Part shown: positions 1 to 7,131 of the stretch, in pieces
Layout: every line of letters begins with the position of its first letter
Position numbering within the stretch: position 1 is the first letter of the stretch
Translations under genes and position numbers: made by a program
Notes under the pieces: model-generated
Told to the model about the DNA's origin: nothing
Seen by the model: the letters and a program-made list of their open reading frames with translations, nothing else
Database searches by the model: none
Source: JAFAMS01 sp049520515
GTDB lineage: Bacteria; Vulcanimicrobiota; Vulcanimicrobiia; Vulcanimicrobiales; Vulcanimicrobiaceae
Direction of reading: 5' to 3'
NCBI GenBank assembly: GCA_049520515.1
Contig: JBEKPS010000004.1
Location: forward strand, 1-64,000
DNA length: 64,000 bases

Positions 1-1
1 A

Positions 2-601
2 CGCTGGACGATTCTGCTCTCGGCGATCGCGTTCGTCGGCGGCGGCATCGCCGGTTTCGGGATCATGTTGCTGCGTATTTCGGACCTCAGGGTGCTACGC
101 GGCGTGAGCATCGCCTACATCGACGTTCTTCAAGGGACGCCGCTCTTGATGCAGCTCTTCCTGTGCTTCTTCGGGATCTCGCTCATTGGCCTCGAAGTTT
201 CTCCGCTGGTCGCAGCCTCGATCGCGCTGACGGCCTACACCAGTGCGTATCTCGCCGAAATCTGGCGCGGGTGCGTGGATGCGATTCCAAAGGGGCAGCG
301 TGAAGCCGCAGAGAGTCTCGGCTTTGGGTTCATCGATACGCTGCGTTACGTCATCTTGCCGCAGGCCGTACGCATCGCGGTGCCGCCGACTGTCGGGTTC
401 TCCGTGCAAGTCGTGAAAGGTACTGCGCTCGCATCGATCATCGGCTTCGTCGAGCTCACCAAAGCCGGCACGATCATCACGAACGCGACGTATAAACCGT
501 TCCTCGTCTACGGGTTTGTCGCGATCATCTACTTCGTGCTCTGTTACCCCCTTTCGGTCTGGAGCAGAAGCTTCGAACGGAGCCTTCGTGCCGCTCATTG
601 A
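2..601 (+). CDS. Polar amino-acid ABC transporter permease (5' partial)
   Basis: Inner-membrane permease of a HisM/GlnP-type amino-acid importer. The gene enters from the left edge: the frame is open from base 2, before the first internal ATG at 65, so the visible 199 residues lack the true N-terminus. Several hydrophobic segments are visible. The cytoplasmic EAA loop that docks on the ATPase is clear (EAAESLGFG, followed by VILPQAVRIAVPP), which is diagnostic of the family. The stop overlaps the start of the ATPase gene by 14 nt, so the two are one operon. The binding protein, probably upstream, is outside the window, so the substrate cannot be named. Confidence 0.93.
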   Translation, partial: RWTILLSAIAFVGGGIAGFGIMLLRISDLRVLRGVSIAYIDVLQGTPLLMQLFLCFFGISLIGLEVSPLVAASIALTAYTSAYLAEIWRGCVDAIPKGQREAAESLGFGFIDTLRYVILPQAVRIAVPPTVGFSVQVVKGTALASIIGFVELTKAGTIITNATYKPFLVYGFVAIIYFVLCYPLSVWSRSFERSLRAAH

Positions 602-1316
602 GATTTCGAACGTCCACAAACGGTTCGGTGACAACGAAGTGCTTCGCGGAATCGACTTAAGCGTCGAAAGCGGCGAAGTGATCGCGATCATCGGCCGTAG
701 CGGCTCGGGAAAATCGACGCTGCTGCGATGCATCAACGCGCTTGAAAGCTATGACGAGGGCTCGATTACCGTCGAAGGCCGGCTCGTCGAGCGCCGTTCG
801 CGCGACGTGCGCGCAATTCGGCAGACGGTTGGGATGGTATTTCAGTCCTTCAATCTCTTTCCGCATCTTACCGCCGGTGGCAACGTAATGCTGGCACCGC
901 GCATCGTGCAGAGTAAAGCACGGCCCGATGTCGAGCGCATCGCACGCGAACGTCTCGCGCAGGTCGGGCTCGGCGAGAAATTCGAGAGCTTTCCGTCGCA
1001 GCTCTCGGGCGGACAACAACAGCGCGTCGCAATTGCACGCGCGCTGGCTACGTCGCCCAAGGCACTGCTGTGCGACGAGATCACCTCAGCGCTCGATCCG
1101 GAACTCGTCGGCGAAGTGCTGCGCGTCGTCGAGAGTCTCGCCGCATCTGGAATGACGATGATTCTCGTGACCCACGAGATGAGCTTTGCGCGTAAGGTTT
1201 GCCATCGGCTCATCTTCATGCACCATGGGCGCATCCACGAAATCGGCAAGCCGCAGCAGCTCTTCGAATTCCCCCAAACGCCGGAGCTCGCGCAGTTTTT
1301 GAGCGCCCTGGGGTAA
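588..1316 (+). CDS. Polar amino-acid ABC transporter ATP-binding protein
   Basis: ATPase that powers the permease encoded just upstream (GlnQ/HisP family, 242 residues, the usual length). Walker A GRSGSGKST lies at residues 36-44, the signature LSGGQ at 139-143, Walker B ALLCDE at 159-164 and the switch His in VTHEM at 196. I chose the GTG at 588 because a GGAG lies just upstream at 579-582 and the protein then begins right at the conserved beta strand. A longer reading from the ATG at 516 would run deep inside the permease gene. After the stop there is a short hairpin (1318-1338) without a clear T-tract. Confidence 0.95.
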   Translation: MPLIEISNVHKRFGDNEVLRGIDLSVESGEVIAIIGRSGSGKSTLLRCINALESYDEGSITVEGRLVERRSRDVRAIRQTVGMVFQSFNLFPHLTAGGNVMLAPRIVQSKARPDVERIARERLAQVGLGEKFESFPSQLSGGQQQRVAIARALATSPKALLCDEITSALDPELVGEVLRVVESLAASGMTMILVTHEMSFARKVCHRLIFMHHGRIHEIGKPQQLFEFPQTPELAQFLSALG

Positions 1317-1365
1317 AATCGTTCCGGGCGGGAACGATCCCGGAAACGGGGGTAGAAGAGGGGAC

Positions 1366-1908
1366 ATGAAGAGACGAATTTCGGTGCTTGCCCTGATCGC
1401 GGCACTCGCATTACCTGTGGTTGCGCTTGCGCAATATTACAAGCCGGCGGGCGCGCAGATTACGGGGACGATTCAACAAGAGCTTCGTTCGAAGACCGCA
1501 CAAAGCGGAGACCAGTTTACGATGGTGACGTCGGGTGGTTCGACGATCTACGGACATCTCTCGCAAGTCGATCGCGCGAACATTGGACGCAAAGCGCATT
1601 TGAAGTTGAACTTCGATACGATTCGCTTTCCGGACGGCTCGACGTCGCGCATCCACGCGACGGTGGTTGCCGTGCAGCAGCACAAACAAACGAACTACAC
1701 GCGGGCTGCGGGGACGGCGCTCGGCGGCATGATCGTCGGCAACATTCTGGGAAAGGCGATCGGCACGAACGCCGGTGGTGCAATCGGACTCGTGGGTGGT
1801 GGATTGCTTGCAGCCAACACGGCAAACGACATCGACATTCCGGCCGGCGCCCAGGCGACGATTCAGTTGACGCAACCGCTCAGCAGCGGACACCCGCAAG
1901 CCCGCTAG
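1366..1908 (+). CDS. Secreted protein with C-terminal glycine zipper, function unknown
   Basis: A 180-residue protein with a clear Sec signal peptide (MKRR, a hydrophobic stretch to about residue 20, cleavage probably after ALA). The mature part starts with a beta-rich domain of about 90 residues. It is followed by a glycine-rich segment near residues 115-150 (GTALGGMIVGN and AGGAIGLVGGG) of the glycine-zipper type seen in outer-membrane or envelope proteins. A purine-rich AGAGGGG precedes the ATG. It stands alone between the ABC operon and the hydratase gene. An envelope role is inferred from the export signal and zipper only; I do not recognise a named family. Confidence 0.75.
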   Translation: MKRRISVLALIAALALPVVALAQYYKPAGAQITGTIQQELRSKTAQSGDQFTMVTSGGSTIYGHLSQVDRANIGRKAHLKLNFDTIRFPDGSTSRIHATVVAVQQHKQTNYTRAAGTALGGMIVGNILGKAIGTNAGGAIGLVGGGLLAANTANDIDIPAGAQATIQLTQPLSSGHPQAR

Positions 1909-1935
1909 GGTGTATAATAGCGCAGGAGGGCTGAC

Positions 1936-2733
1936 ATGATCGCCGAGGCTCGCACCTTTGTTCGTCGCACCGTCTTAGAAGGCGGGATCGCTGAAATTAC
2001 GCTCGACCGTCCGGAGAAGCGCAACGCGCTTTCACTGGACGTGATGCGGACGCTGATCGCGGAGCTGAACGCTATCGGTCGCGACCACTCGATCGCCGCC
2101 GTACTCGTGCGGCACGAAGGCCCCGCCTTTAGCGCCGGTCACGACATTCGCGAGATGATCGGCCGCGACGTCAACGCGTATCGCGAGATCTTCGACGTCT
2201 GCAGCGAGCTGATGCAGAAGATCCAGCAGATTCCGCAACCGGTGATTGCGGAAGTCTCGGGGATCGCGACGGCCGCCGGATGTCAGTTCGTCGCGAGCTG
2301 CGATTTAGCAATTGCGTCCGAAGATTCGAAGTTTGCGACGCCGGGTGTCAAGATCGGACTCTTTTGCACGACGCCGATGGTCGCGCTGACGCGTGCGATC
2401 GGACGCAAGCGCGCGATGGAGATGCTGGTCACGGGCGAATTCGTCGACGCCAAGACCGCCGCCGAGTGGGGCCTCATCAATCGCGCAGTACCGAAGGACA
2501 AGCTGCACGACGAAGCGCTCGGGCTCGCACGCAAAGTAGCGGAAGCCAGCAAATTCGTCATCGGTCTCGGCAAGGCTGCGTTCTACGCGCAAATCGATCT
2601 CGATCAGCCGAAAGCGTACGCTTACGCAAAGGAAGTCATGAGCATGAACGCGCTCGCCGTCGACGCGCAAGAAGGCATGAGCGCCTTCGTTGAAAAGCGC
2701 TCGCCCAAGTGGGAGGAGCGCAACGGAGCTTAG
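1936..2733 (+). CDS. Enoyl-CoA hydratase/isomerase, ECHDC3-like
   Basis: Crotonase-fold protein of 265 residues. It shows the oxyanion-hole segments FSAGHD and GIATAAGCQFVASCD, followed by ATPGVKIGLFCTTP. Together these match the ECHDC3 subgroup more closely than classical beta-oxidation hydratases. In that subgroup hydratase activity on short enoyl-CoAs is presumed rather than well established, so a broad acyl-CoA role is the safe reading. A strong AGGAGG at 1924-1929 sets the ATG start. TATAAT at 1913-1918 lies just upstream, but a promoter there would start the transcript inside the ribosome site. The 3' end overlaps the convergent SDR gene by 4 nt. Confidence 0.9.
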   Translation: MIAEARTFVRRTVLEGGIAEITLDRPEKRNALSLDVMRTLIAELNAIGRDHSIAAVLVRHEGPAFSAGHDIREMIGRDVNAYREIFDVCSELMQKIQQIPQPVIAEVSGIATAAGCQFVASCDLAIASEDSKFATPGVKIGLFCTTPMVALTRAIGRKRAMEMLVTGEFVDAKTAAEWGLINRAVPKDKLHDEALGLARKVAEASKFVIGLGKAAFYAQIDLDQPKAYAYAKEVMSMNALAVDAQEGMSAFVEKRSPKWEERNGA

Positions 2734-3485
2734 GTTTCCGGAGCGGGGATCCAATTATATAATGCAAGGCCACCATCGACGACGACGGTTGTGCCGGTGA
2801 CGTAGCCGCTAAATCGATCCGACAGTAACGCGACCGCCATCTGCGCGATGTCTTCGGGAGTACCGGTGCGGCCGAGCGCAATCATTTTCTCGAGCGCGCC
2901 GACGTCGGCTGCGAAGCCGCCGCCGGGAATCGCGCCGGGCGCGATCGCGTTCACGCGAATACCGTGCGGACCGAGTGCACGCGCAAGCTCTTTCACGAGC
3001 ATCGTCTCGCCGGCTTTGGCCGCGCTGTAGTGCGGAAGGTTGCGTGGCGAGTCTGCGTGCAGCGACGTTACGAACAACATCTTGCCGCGAATCTTCTGGG
3101 CGATCATTTGCTTTGCGATCGCTTGGCTGAGGACAAAGCCCGAACGCAAGTTCGTATTGACCATCGCATCCCACTCCGCGCCGGTTACGGCCAGGACGGT
3201 TTGCGCCTCGCGGCGCGGCGGCGACGCCGAGTGGACGAAGATCGAAATCGTTCCGAGCGCTTTGAGTGCGGCGTCGAGCGCAGCGCGCGAACCAACTTCA
3301 GTCGAAAGATCGGCTTGAATGAACGTCGCCCCGATTTCGGAGGCGAGGTTGCCGCCGCGCTCCGCGTCGATGTCGACGACGGCGAGTTGCGCGCCTTCAG
3401 CGTGGAGTGCGCGCGAAATTCCGCGTCCGATTCCCGACGCGACGCCCGTGACGAGCGCGCGCTCTCCCGAGAGCAGCGAGCTCAG
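2730..3485 (-). CDS. Short-chain dehydrogenase/reductase (SDR), probable CTG start
   Basis: NAD(P)-dependent oxidoreductase of 251 residues. The Rossmann motif VTGVASGIGRG lies near residues 12-22, the active-site segment is VTS followed by YSAAK, and the C-terminus (VTGTTVVVDGGL) is typical of FabG-like SDRs. The first ATG in frame (3164) would delete the whole cofactor-binding half, so it cannot be the start. Reading upstream from there gives a complete SDR N-terminus back to a stop at 3510-3512. The only start-like codon at the right place is CTG at 3485-3483, and its last two bases fall in the TGA of the preceding small gene (CTGA overlap). The substrate cannot be inferred. Confidence 0.85.
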   Translation of the reverse strand: MSSLLSGERALVTGVASGIGRGISRALHAEGAQLAVVDIDAERGGNLASEIGATFIQADLSTEVGSRAALDAALKALGTISIFVHSASPPRREAQTVLAVTGAEWDAMVNTNLRSGFVLSQAIAKQMIAQKIRGKMLFVTSLHADSPRNLPHYSAAKAGETMLVKELARALGPHGIRVNAIAPGAIPGGGFAADVGALEKMIALGRTGTPEDIAQMAVALLSDRFSGYVTGTTVVVDGGLALYNWIPAPET

Positions 3486-3712
3486 ATGCTTCTGATGCGG
3501 CGGACGGGATTAATCGGCGCTGTCGGCTCGATGGGCCCAATCGGGATGTCAGGATTGCTGCGAGCACGCCGGGCTGCACGCGCCAGACGAAAACGCTGGA
3601 TCGCCTCGCGAAGTTCAGGTTTCACGAAGTCTTGCTTCTTGACGCGGCGCTCGGGACCCCAGGGGGCCTCGTTCGTTTCCTCGTCTTTTTGATCGAAGTG
3701 GCGCGGTTCCAT
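3482..3712 (-). CDS. Small hypothetical protein upstream of the SDR
   Basis: A 76-residue charged protein. The first half is acidic and basic (EPRHFDQKDEETNEAPWG), the middle is Arg/Ala-rich and probably helical (REAIQRFRLARAARRARS), and the tail is proline-rich (IGPIEPTAPINP). There is no signal peptide or membrane segment. The start is the ATG at 3712; a longer reading from 3862 would run back into the hom coding region. It ends in a CTGA overlap with the SDR gene, which suggests coupled translation. I recognise no family. A frame-shadow origin is less likely because it fills exactly the gap between hom and the SDR gene. Confidence 0.55.
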   Translation of the reverse strand: MEPRHFDQKDEETNEAPWGPERRVKKQDFVKPELREAIQRFRLARAARRARSNPDIPIGPIEPTAPINPVRRIRSI

Positions 3713-3722
3713 GGTTCTTCGT

Positions 3723-4832
3723 CTATATACCCGTTTCGAAGACCGGAAGCTCACCATGGCGCCGAAATCCCGGTACCCGCGGAGTCGTCTCGCGAAAATC
3801 GATCGGGGCGACCGACTGCGCTTGCCAGCGCGCACGGCGTCGCGCAATCTCAGCCAGGTCACTCAGCACCGCAGAAGCCGTCGCGCTCCGGCCGGCGCCG
3901 TGTCCTGAAAAGCTCAGCATGCCGGAATGCGTCCCTTGCACCCGGACGACGTTTTCGGGACCGCGCAGACGGGCGAACTCGTGATCTTCTGCGACAAGCA
4001 CCGGGGAGACCATTGCCTCGATGCGCTCGCCGTTGCGACGGATGAGTGCGAGCGGAACGATCGCGGCGCCGAGCTCGCGTGCATCAGCAAAGTGTTTGGG
4101 CGTCAGCACGCGCAGCGAGGTGCGCAGAATTTGATCCGCATTGATGCGCACGCGAAACGCGAGCGGCGCAAGCACCGCAAGCTTCCGTGCAGCGTCGACG
4201 CCGTCGAGATCATCGCTGGGGTCGATCTCCGCGTAGCCCGCTTCTTGCGCACAACGGATTGCATCGTCGAGCGTGCTGCCTTCGCGCATCGCGTTCACGA
4301 CGAAGTTCGAGGTGCCGTTGAGCACGCCCGCGATCTCGACGACGTCTTCGGCGCAAAGAATCTCGCCGAGTGTTCGCACGACGGGAATGGCACCGGCGAC
4401 GGAGGCTTCGTAGCGGAGCGCGGCATGATTTTGTTGCGCGATGAGCGAGAGCGCGGCGCCGTGTGCAGCGATCAAGGCTTTGTTAGACGTGACGACGTGC
4501 TTGCCGGCGCGAAGTGCGGCGTCAACGAACGTGCGCGCAGGCTCGACGCCGCCGATCGCTTCGACGATGACGTGCACGTTGCGGTCGCCGATGACGTCTT
4601 GCGGATCCGTCGTGAGCAGAGGGATGACGGCCTCGGGTTGGCGCGGTTTGTGAAGATCGCGCACGAGCACGCGGCCGAGTCGCACCGGAACGCCGAGCAA
4701 CGTTTCCATTGTCAAAAGCCGTGACGCCACGCCGCCGCCGACCACGCCGCAACCGAGCAGACCGATCGTCATGCCCGCAGTGCGGAGGCCGAAATTCGGG
4801 ACGTCTTCCTTGAGATTTTTTGCAGCCAGCAT
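3723..4832 (-). CDS. hom: Homoserine dehydrogenase, without ACT domain
   Basis: Converts aspartate semialdehyde to homoserine, the branch-point step toward threonine, methionine and isoleucine. The NAD(P)-binding motif GCGVVGGG lies at residues 27-34. TSNK with the conserved lysine (118) follows, then the homoserine-binding core (GTSNFVVNAM, AGYAEIDPSDDLDG) and GHGAGRSATASAVLSDL near the end. At 369 residues it stops just after the catalytic domain. The C-terminal ACT domain of the common 430-residue enzymes, which senses threonine, is missing. The ATG at 4832 is set by a GGAG about 8 nt upstream. The gene lies behind a transcriptional attenuator (4847-5027), so control appears to be at the RNA level. 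Confidence 0.95.
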   Translation of the reverse strand: MLAAKNLKEDVPNFGLRTAGMTIGLLGCGVVGGGVASRLLTMETLLGVPVRLGRVLVRDLHKPRQPEAVIPLLTTDPQDVIGDRNVHVIVEAIGGVEPARTFVDAALRAGKHVVTSNKALIAAHGAALSLIAQQNHAALRYEASVAGAIPVVRTLGEILCAEDVVEIAGVLNGTSNFVVNAMREGSTLDDAIRCAQEAGYAEIDPSDDLDGVDAARKLAVLAPLAFRVRINADQILRTSLRVLTPKHFADARELGAAIVPLALIRRNGERIEAMVSPVLVAEDHEFARLRGPENVVRVQGTHSGMLSFSGHGAGRSATASAVLSDLAEIARRRARWQAQSVAPIDFRETTPRVPGFRRHGELPVFETGI

Positions 4833-4846
4833 CACAGTAACTCCAT

Positions 4847-4880
4847 AAAAGAAAACCGCCTCGCACGAAGGCGAGGCGGC
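4847..4880 (-). terminator. Intrinsic terminator of the hom attenuator
   Basis: On the minus strand a 9-bp GC-rich stem (arms at 4871-4879 and 4856-4864, 6-nt loop CTTCGT) is followed by TTTTCTTTT (4855-4847). It ends only a few bases before the hom ribosome site. The outer arm (4872-4880, GCCGCCTCG on the transcript) is perfectly complementary over 9 nt to 4923-4931 inside the leader peptide gene, which supplies the competing antiterminator. This is the classical attenuator layout. Confidence 0.9.
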
Positions 4881-4903
4881 AATTTTTCGGTCTCTCCCGA
4901 TCG

Positions 4904-4990
4904 TCAGCGAACGCTGATCTTTGCCGCCTCGTCTTGCAGACAAGTCGTAATCATCGACATCGTAATCGCCATCGACATAGAGAGAGTCAT
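4904..4990 (-). CDS. hom leader peptide (28 aa, Met/Thr/Ile-rich)
   Basis: A 28-codon reading frame starting at the ATG at 4990 and ending with TGA at 4906-4904. Among its first 16 residues it has five Met (including the start), four Thr and two Ile, for example MSMAIT and MSMITT, then a Cys and an ordinary tail. These are the end products of the pathway downstream of homoserine. The stall-prone codons lie just before codons 20-23, which contain the antiterminator arm. A ribosome waiting at Thr15-Thr16 would therefore leave that arm free, and one reaching the stop would mask it. The peptide is presumably regulatory only. The -10 box ends 8 nt before its ATG, so translation may be leaderless. 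Confidence 0.85.
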   Translation of the reverse strand: MTLSMSMAITMSMITTCLQDEAAKISVR

Positions 4991-4998
4991 GAGTAAGG

Positions 4999-5027
4999 GT
5001 TTTAGCACAGCTACGCCCCCCTGTCAA
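4999..5027 (-). promoter_or_regulatory. Sigma-70 type promoter of the hom leader
   Basis: Minus-strand TTGACA (5027-5022), a 17-nt spacer and TAAAAC (5004-4999). This is a consensus -35 box at ideal spacing from a good -10 box. It sits 4 nt beyond the stop of the NHL gene. The predicted transcript would start at or within a base or two of the leader peptide ATG at 4990. Confidence 0.8.
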
Positions 5028-5031
5028 ACCT

Positions 5032-6159
5032 TTACGAGGGATGCAGGATAAGCTTTTGTACGCGCCAGTTCAGGATTTCGGCGACATAGAGCTCGGTCTC
5101 GGACACCGCGATCATCTCGTGAATCCAACCGAACTGGCCCAGCTTCTTGCCCGACTCGCCCAAGACGCCGACGACTTCGCCGTCGAGCGTCATCTTGTAG
5201 ATGCGTCCGGGATATGCGTCAGCGGCAAAGAGGTACTGTTTCGGCCCGGGCGAGATCGCAACCGCCCACGGTGATCCGGGCGCCATGTTGCCGGAGAGAA
5301 GCGCATTGCCTGTCGGGCGATCGCCGATCGCGACGTATGTGTTCGGATCGTACGCGATGTCCATGTGAATCTGCCTGATGAACTCGCCCTTGGTGTTAAA
5401 GACCTGAATTCTGCGATTCGTTCGATCGGCGACGTAGATGCGGTTTTGTGCGTCGACAGCAATGCTATGCGGTAACTGAAATTGACCTGGAGCCGTTCCG
5501 GGCGTGCCCCATGACGCGATCCACTTCCCGTTCTTGTCGACCTTTGCAACGCGTGAATTGATGTAGCCGTCGCTGATGTACGCGTTGTCGTCGGAATCCC
5601 ACGCCACGTCGGTCACTTGACGGAAGCGTCCGGTCTCCGCCGGCAATGGTGGATTCGGATGCTTGAGCGGACCGGTGCCTTCATCCGACGCTTCCAGTTT
5701 GCGTCCGAAGACCATATCGACGCGACCACTCGGATTAAACTTGATCACCATGTCGGAGCCTTTGTCCGTGGCCCAGATATTGTCGTAGCGATCGACTTTC
5801 ACGGTGTGCGCGAACGACCACGCATACAAATTGTGACCGATCTCGCGGATGAATTTTCCGTCGGGCCCGAATTCGAGCAGCTGCGCAGCAGTTGCCGCGT
5901 ACGCGGGTCCGGTCGAATTGCCGCGCGAGAAAACGAAGATGTGTCCTTTGGAGTTCAGCGCGACGCCCGGGCATTCGCCCAAATAGAGGTCGTCGGGCAG
6001 CGTGAGCAGATTCGGAACCGATTCGTAACGGATCCTCGGCACATTGCGCAATACCGGCGCCGGCGCGCTCTGCGCAAGCGCGGCCGCTCCCGAAGCGAGC
6101 AGATGGCCGCAGCAGCCCATCGCCGCGGCTCCGAACATGAACGAACGCCTTGATGTCAT
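5032..6159 (-). CDS. Exported NHL-repeat beta-propeller protein
   Basis: A 375-residue protein with an N-terminal export signal containing a twin-arginine-like motif (SRRSFMF) and a hydrophobic stretch ending near AALA, so probably Tat-exported. The body has NHL-type blades, for example QFQLPHSIAVDAQNRIYVAD and NRRIQVFNTKGEFIRQI, as in six-bladed propellers related to peptidyl-hydroxyglycine lyases. The function is not fixed by sequence; ligand binding or a lyase-like activity in the periplasm is possible. The start at 6159 has GAGGAGGGG just upstream. A longer frame continuing to 6855 reads back through the divergent gene and is rejected. Only 12 nt separate this start codon from that of the divergent reductase gene. 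Confidence 0.85.
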   Translation of the reverse strand: MTSRRSFMFGAAAMGCCGHLLASGAAALAQSAPAPVLRNVPRIRYESVPNLLTLPDDLYLGECPGVALNSKGHIFVFSRGNSTGPAYAATAAQLLEFGPDGKFIREIGHNLYAWSFAHTVKVDRYDNIWATDKGSDMVIKFNPSGRVDMVFGRKLEASDEGTGPLKHPNPPLPAETGRFRQVTDVAWDSDDNAYISDGYINSRVAKVDKNGKWIASWGTPGTAPGQFQLPHSIAVDAQNRIYVADRTNRRIQVFNTKGEFIRQIHMDIAYDPNTYVAIGDRPTGNALLSGNMAPGSPWAVAISPGPKQYLFAADAYPGRIYKMTLDGEVVGVLGESGKKLGQFGWIHEMIAVSETELYVAEILNWRVQKLILHPS

Positions 6160-6171
6160 AAGCCCCTCCTC

Positions 6172-7131
6172 ATGTTTGCAGCTTTCTACACGAAGAACGG
6201 CCCAGCCCACGACGTTTTGCAATTCGGCGAGGTCGCGACGCCTGAGCCGGGGCCGGGTGAAGTGCGCGTCCGCATCCGTACGTCCGGCGTCAACCCGTCG
6301 GATTGGAAGGCGCGCAGCGGATCGCGCCCGATGATTGCGCCCCTGATCGTTCCGCACAGCGACGGCGCGGGTGAAATCGAAAAACTGGGAGCCGGGGTCG
6401 ACCGTCGCATCGGCGAGCGCGTCTGGATTTGGAATGGTCAATGGAAGCGCGCCTTCGGAACGGCGGCCGAATTCATCGTCGTCCCAAGCGCTCAGGCGCC
6501 GCGGCTTCCGGAGGCAGCCGGCTTCGATGCCGGTGCGTGTCTGGGCATCCCGGTGTTTACAGCGCTCCAGGCCGTTCGGCTCGCGCGCGTCGAGCGCGGC
6601 TCGACGGTGCTCGTCGTCGGGGGTGCCGGATCGGTCGCGCACTATGCGATCCAGCTCGCCAAGATGCGCGGCGCGCGCGTTATTACGACCGTGAGCAACG
6701 ACGTGAAAGCCGCGCACGCACGCGCAGCCGGTGCGGATGAGATCGTGAACTACCGCACCGAGGACGTGGGGGCTCGCATCAAAGGCGTCGACGCGGTGAT
6801 CGAGATGGACCTCAACAATGACGCGAAGTTGTATCCCTCGATTCTCGCGCCGCACGCGACGATCGCGGTTTACGGAATGTCAAGCGGCGAGAGCATGATC
6901 CCGAGCAGCTGGATGATGCAGAACTCGATCGATCTGCGTCTCTTCCTTATCTATGAGATTTCTGAGGACGACCGCGCCTCGGGCATCGCCGAGATCAACT
7001 GTTTGCTGGAAGAGAACCGTCTGATTCATACGATCGCACGCCGCATGCCGCTGGAGGAAATCGCTGAAGCACACGATATCGTCGAGCGTGGCGAGGTAAT
7101 CGGCAACGTAGTACTGGAGGGGAAATCTTGA
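6172..7131 (+). CDS. Zinc-independent quinone oxidoreductase / MDR family
   Basis: NADPH-dependent medium-chain reductase of the quinone oxidoreductase (zeta-crystallin) type, 319 residues. GroES-like N-terminal part with GVNPSDWK near residues 39-46; nucleotide site VLVVGGAGSVAHYAIQLAK near 146-164. The zinc-binding residues of alcohol dehydrogenases are absent. Its start lies 12 nt from the divergent NHL gene and shows no Shine-Dalgarno of its own. The stop overlaps the start of the TRAP binding-protein gene (TTGA), so those two are coupled. The substrate is unknown. Confidence 0.88.
   Translation: MFAAFYTKNGPAHDVLQFGEVATPEPGPGEVRVRIRTSGVNPSDWKARSGSRPMIAPLIVPHSDGAGEIEKLGAGVDRRIGERVWIWNGQWKRAFGTAAEFIVVPSAQAPRLPEAAGFDAGACLGIPVFTALQAVRLARVERGSTVLVVGGAGSVAHYAIQLAKMRGARVITTVSNDVKAAHARAAGADEIVNYRTEDVGARIKGVDAVIEMDLNNDAKLYPSILAPHATIAVYGMSSGESMIPSSWMMQNSIDLRLFLIYEISEDDRASGIAEINCLLEENRLIHTIARRMPLEEIAEAHDIVERGEVIGNVVLEGKS

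Noticed and set aside
1913..1918. TATAAT as promoter of the enoyl-CoA hydratase gene.
   Set aside because: No -35 box at the right spacing, and the transcript would start within the ribosome site. Possible but not supported.
4833..5027. N-terminal extension of homoserine dehydrogenase (frame open to 5027).
   Set aside because: It would translate through the terminator and leader in another frame and has no similarity to hom. The 4832 ATG has a ribosome site and the extension covers the attenuator.
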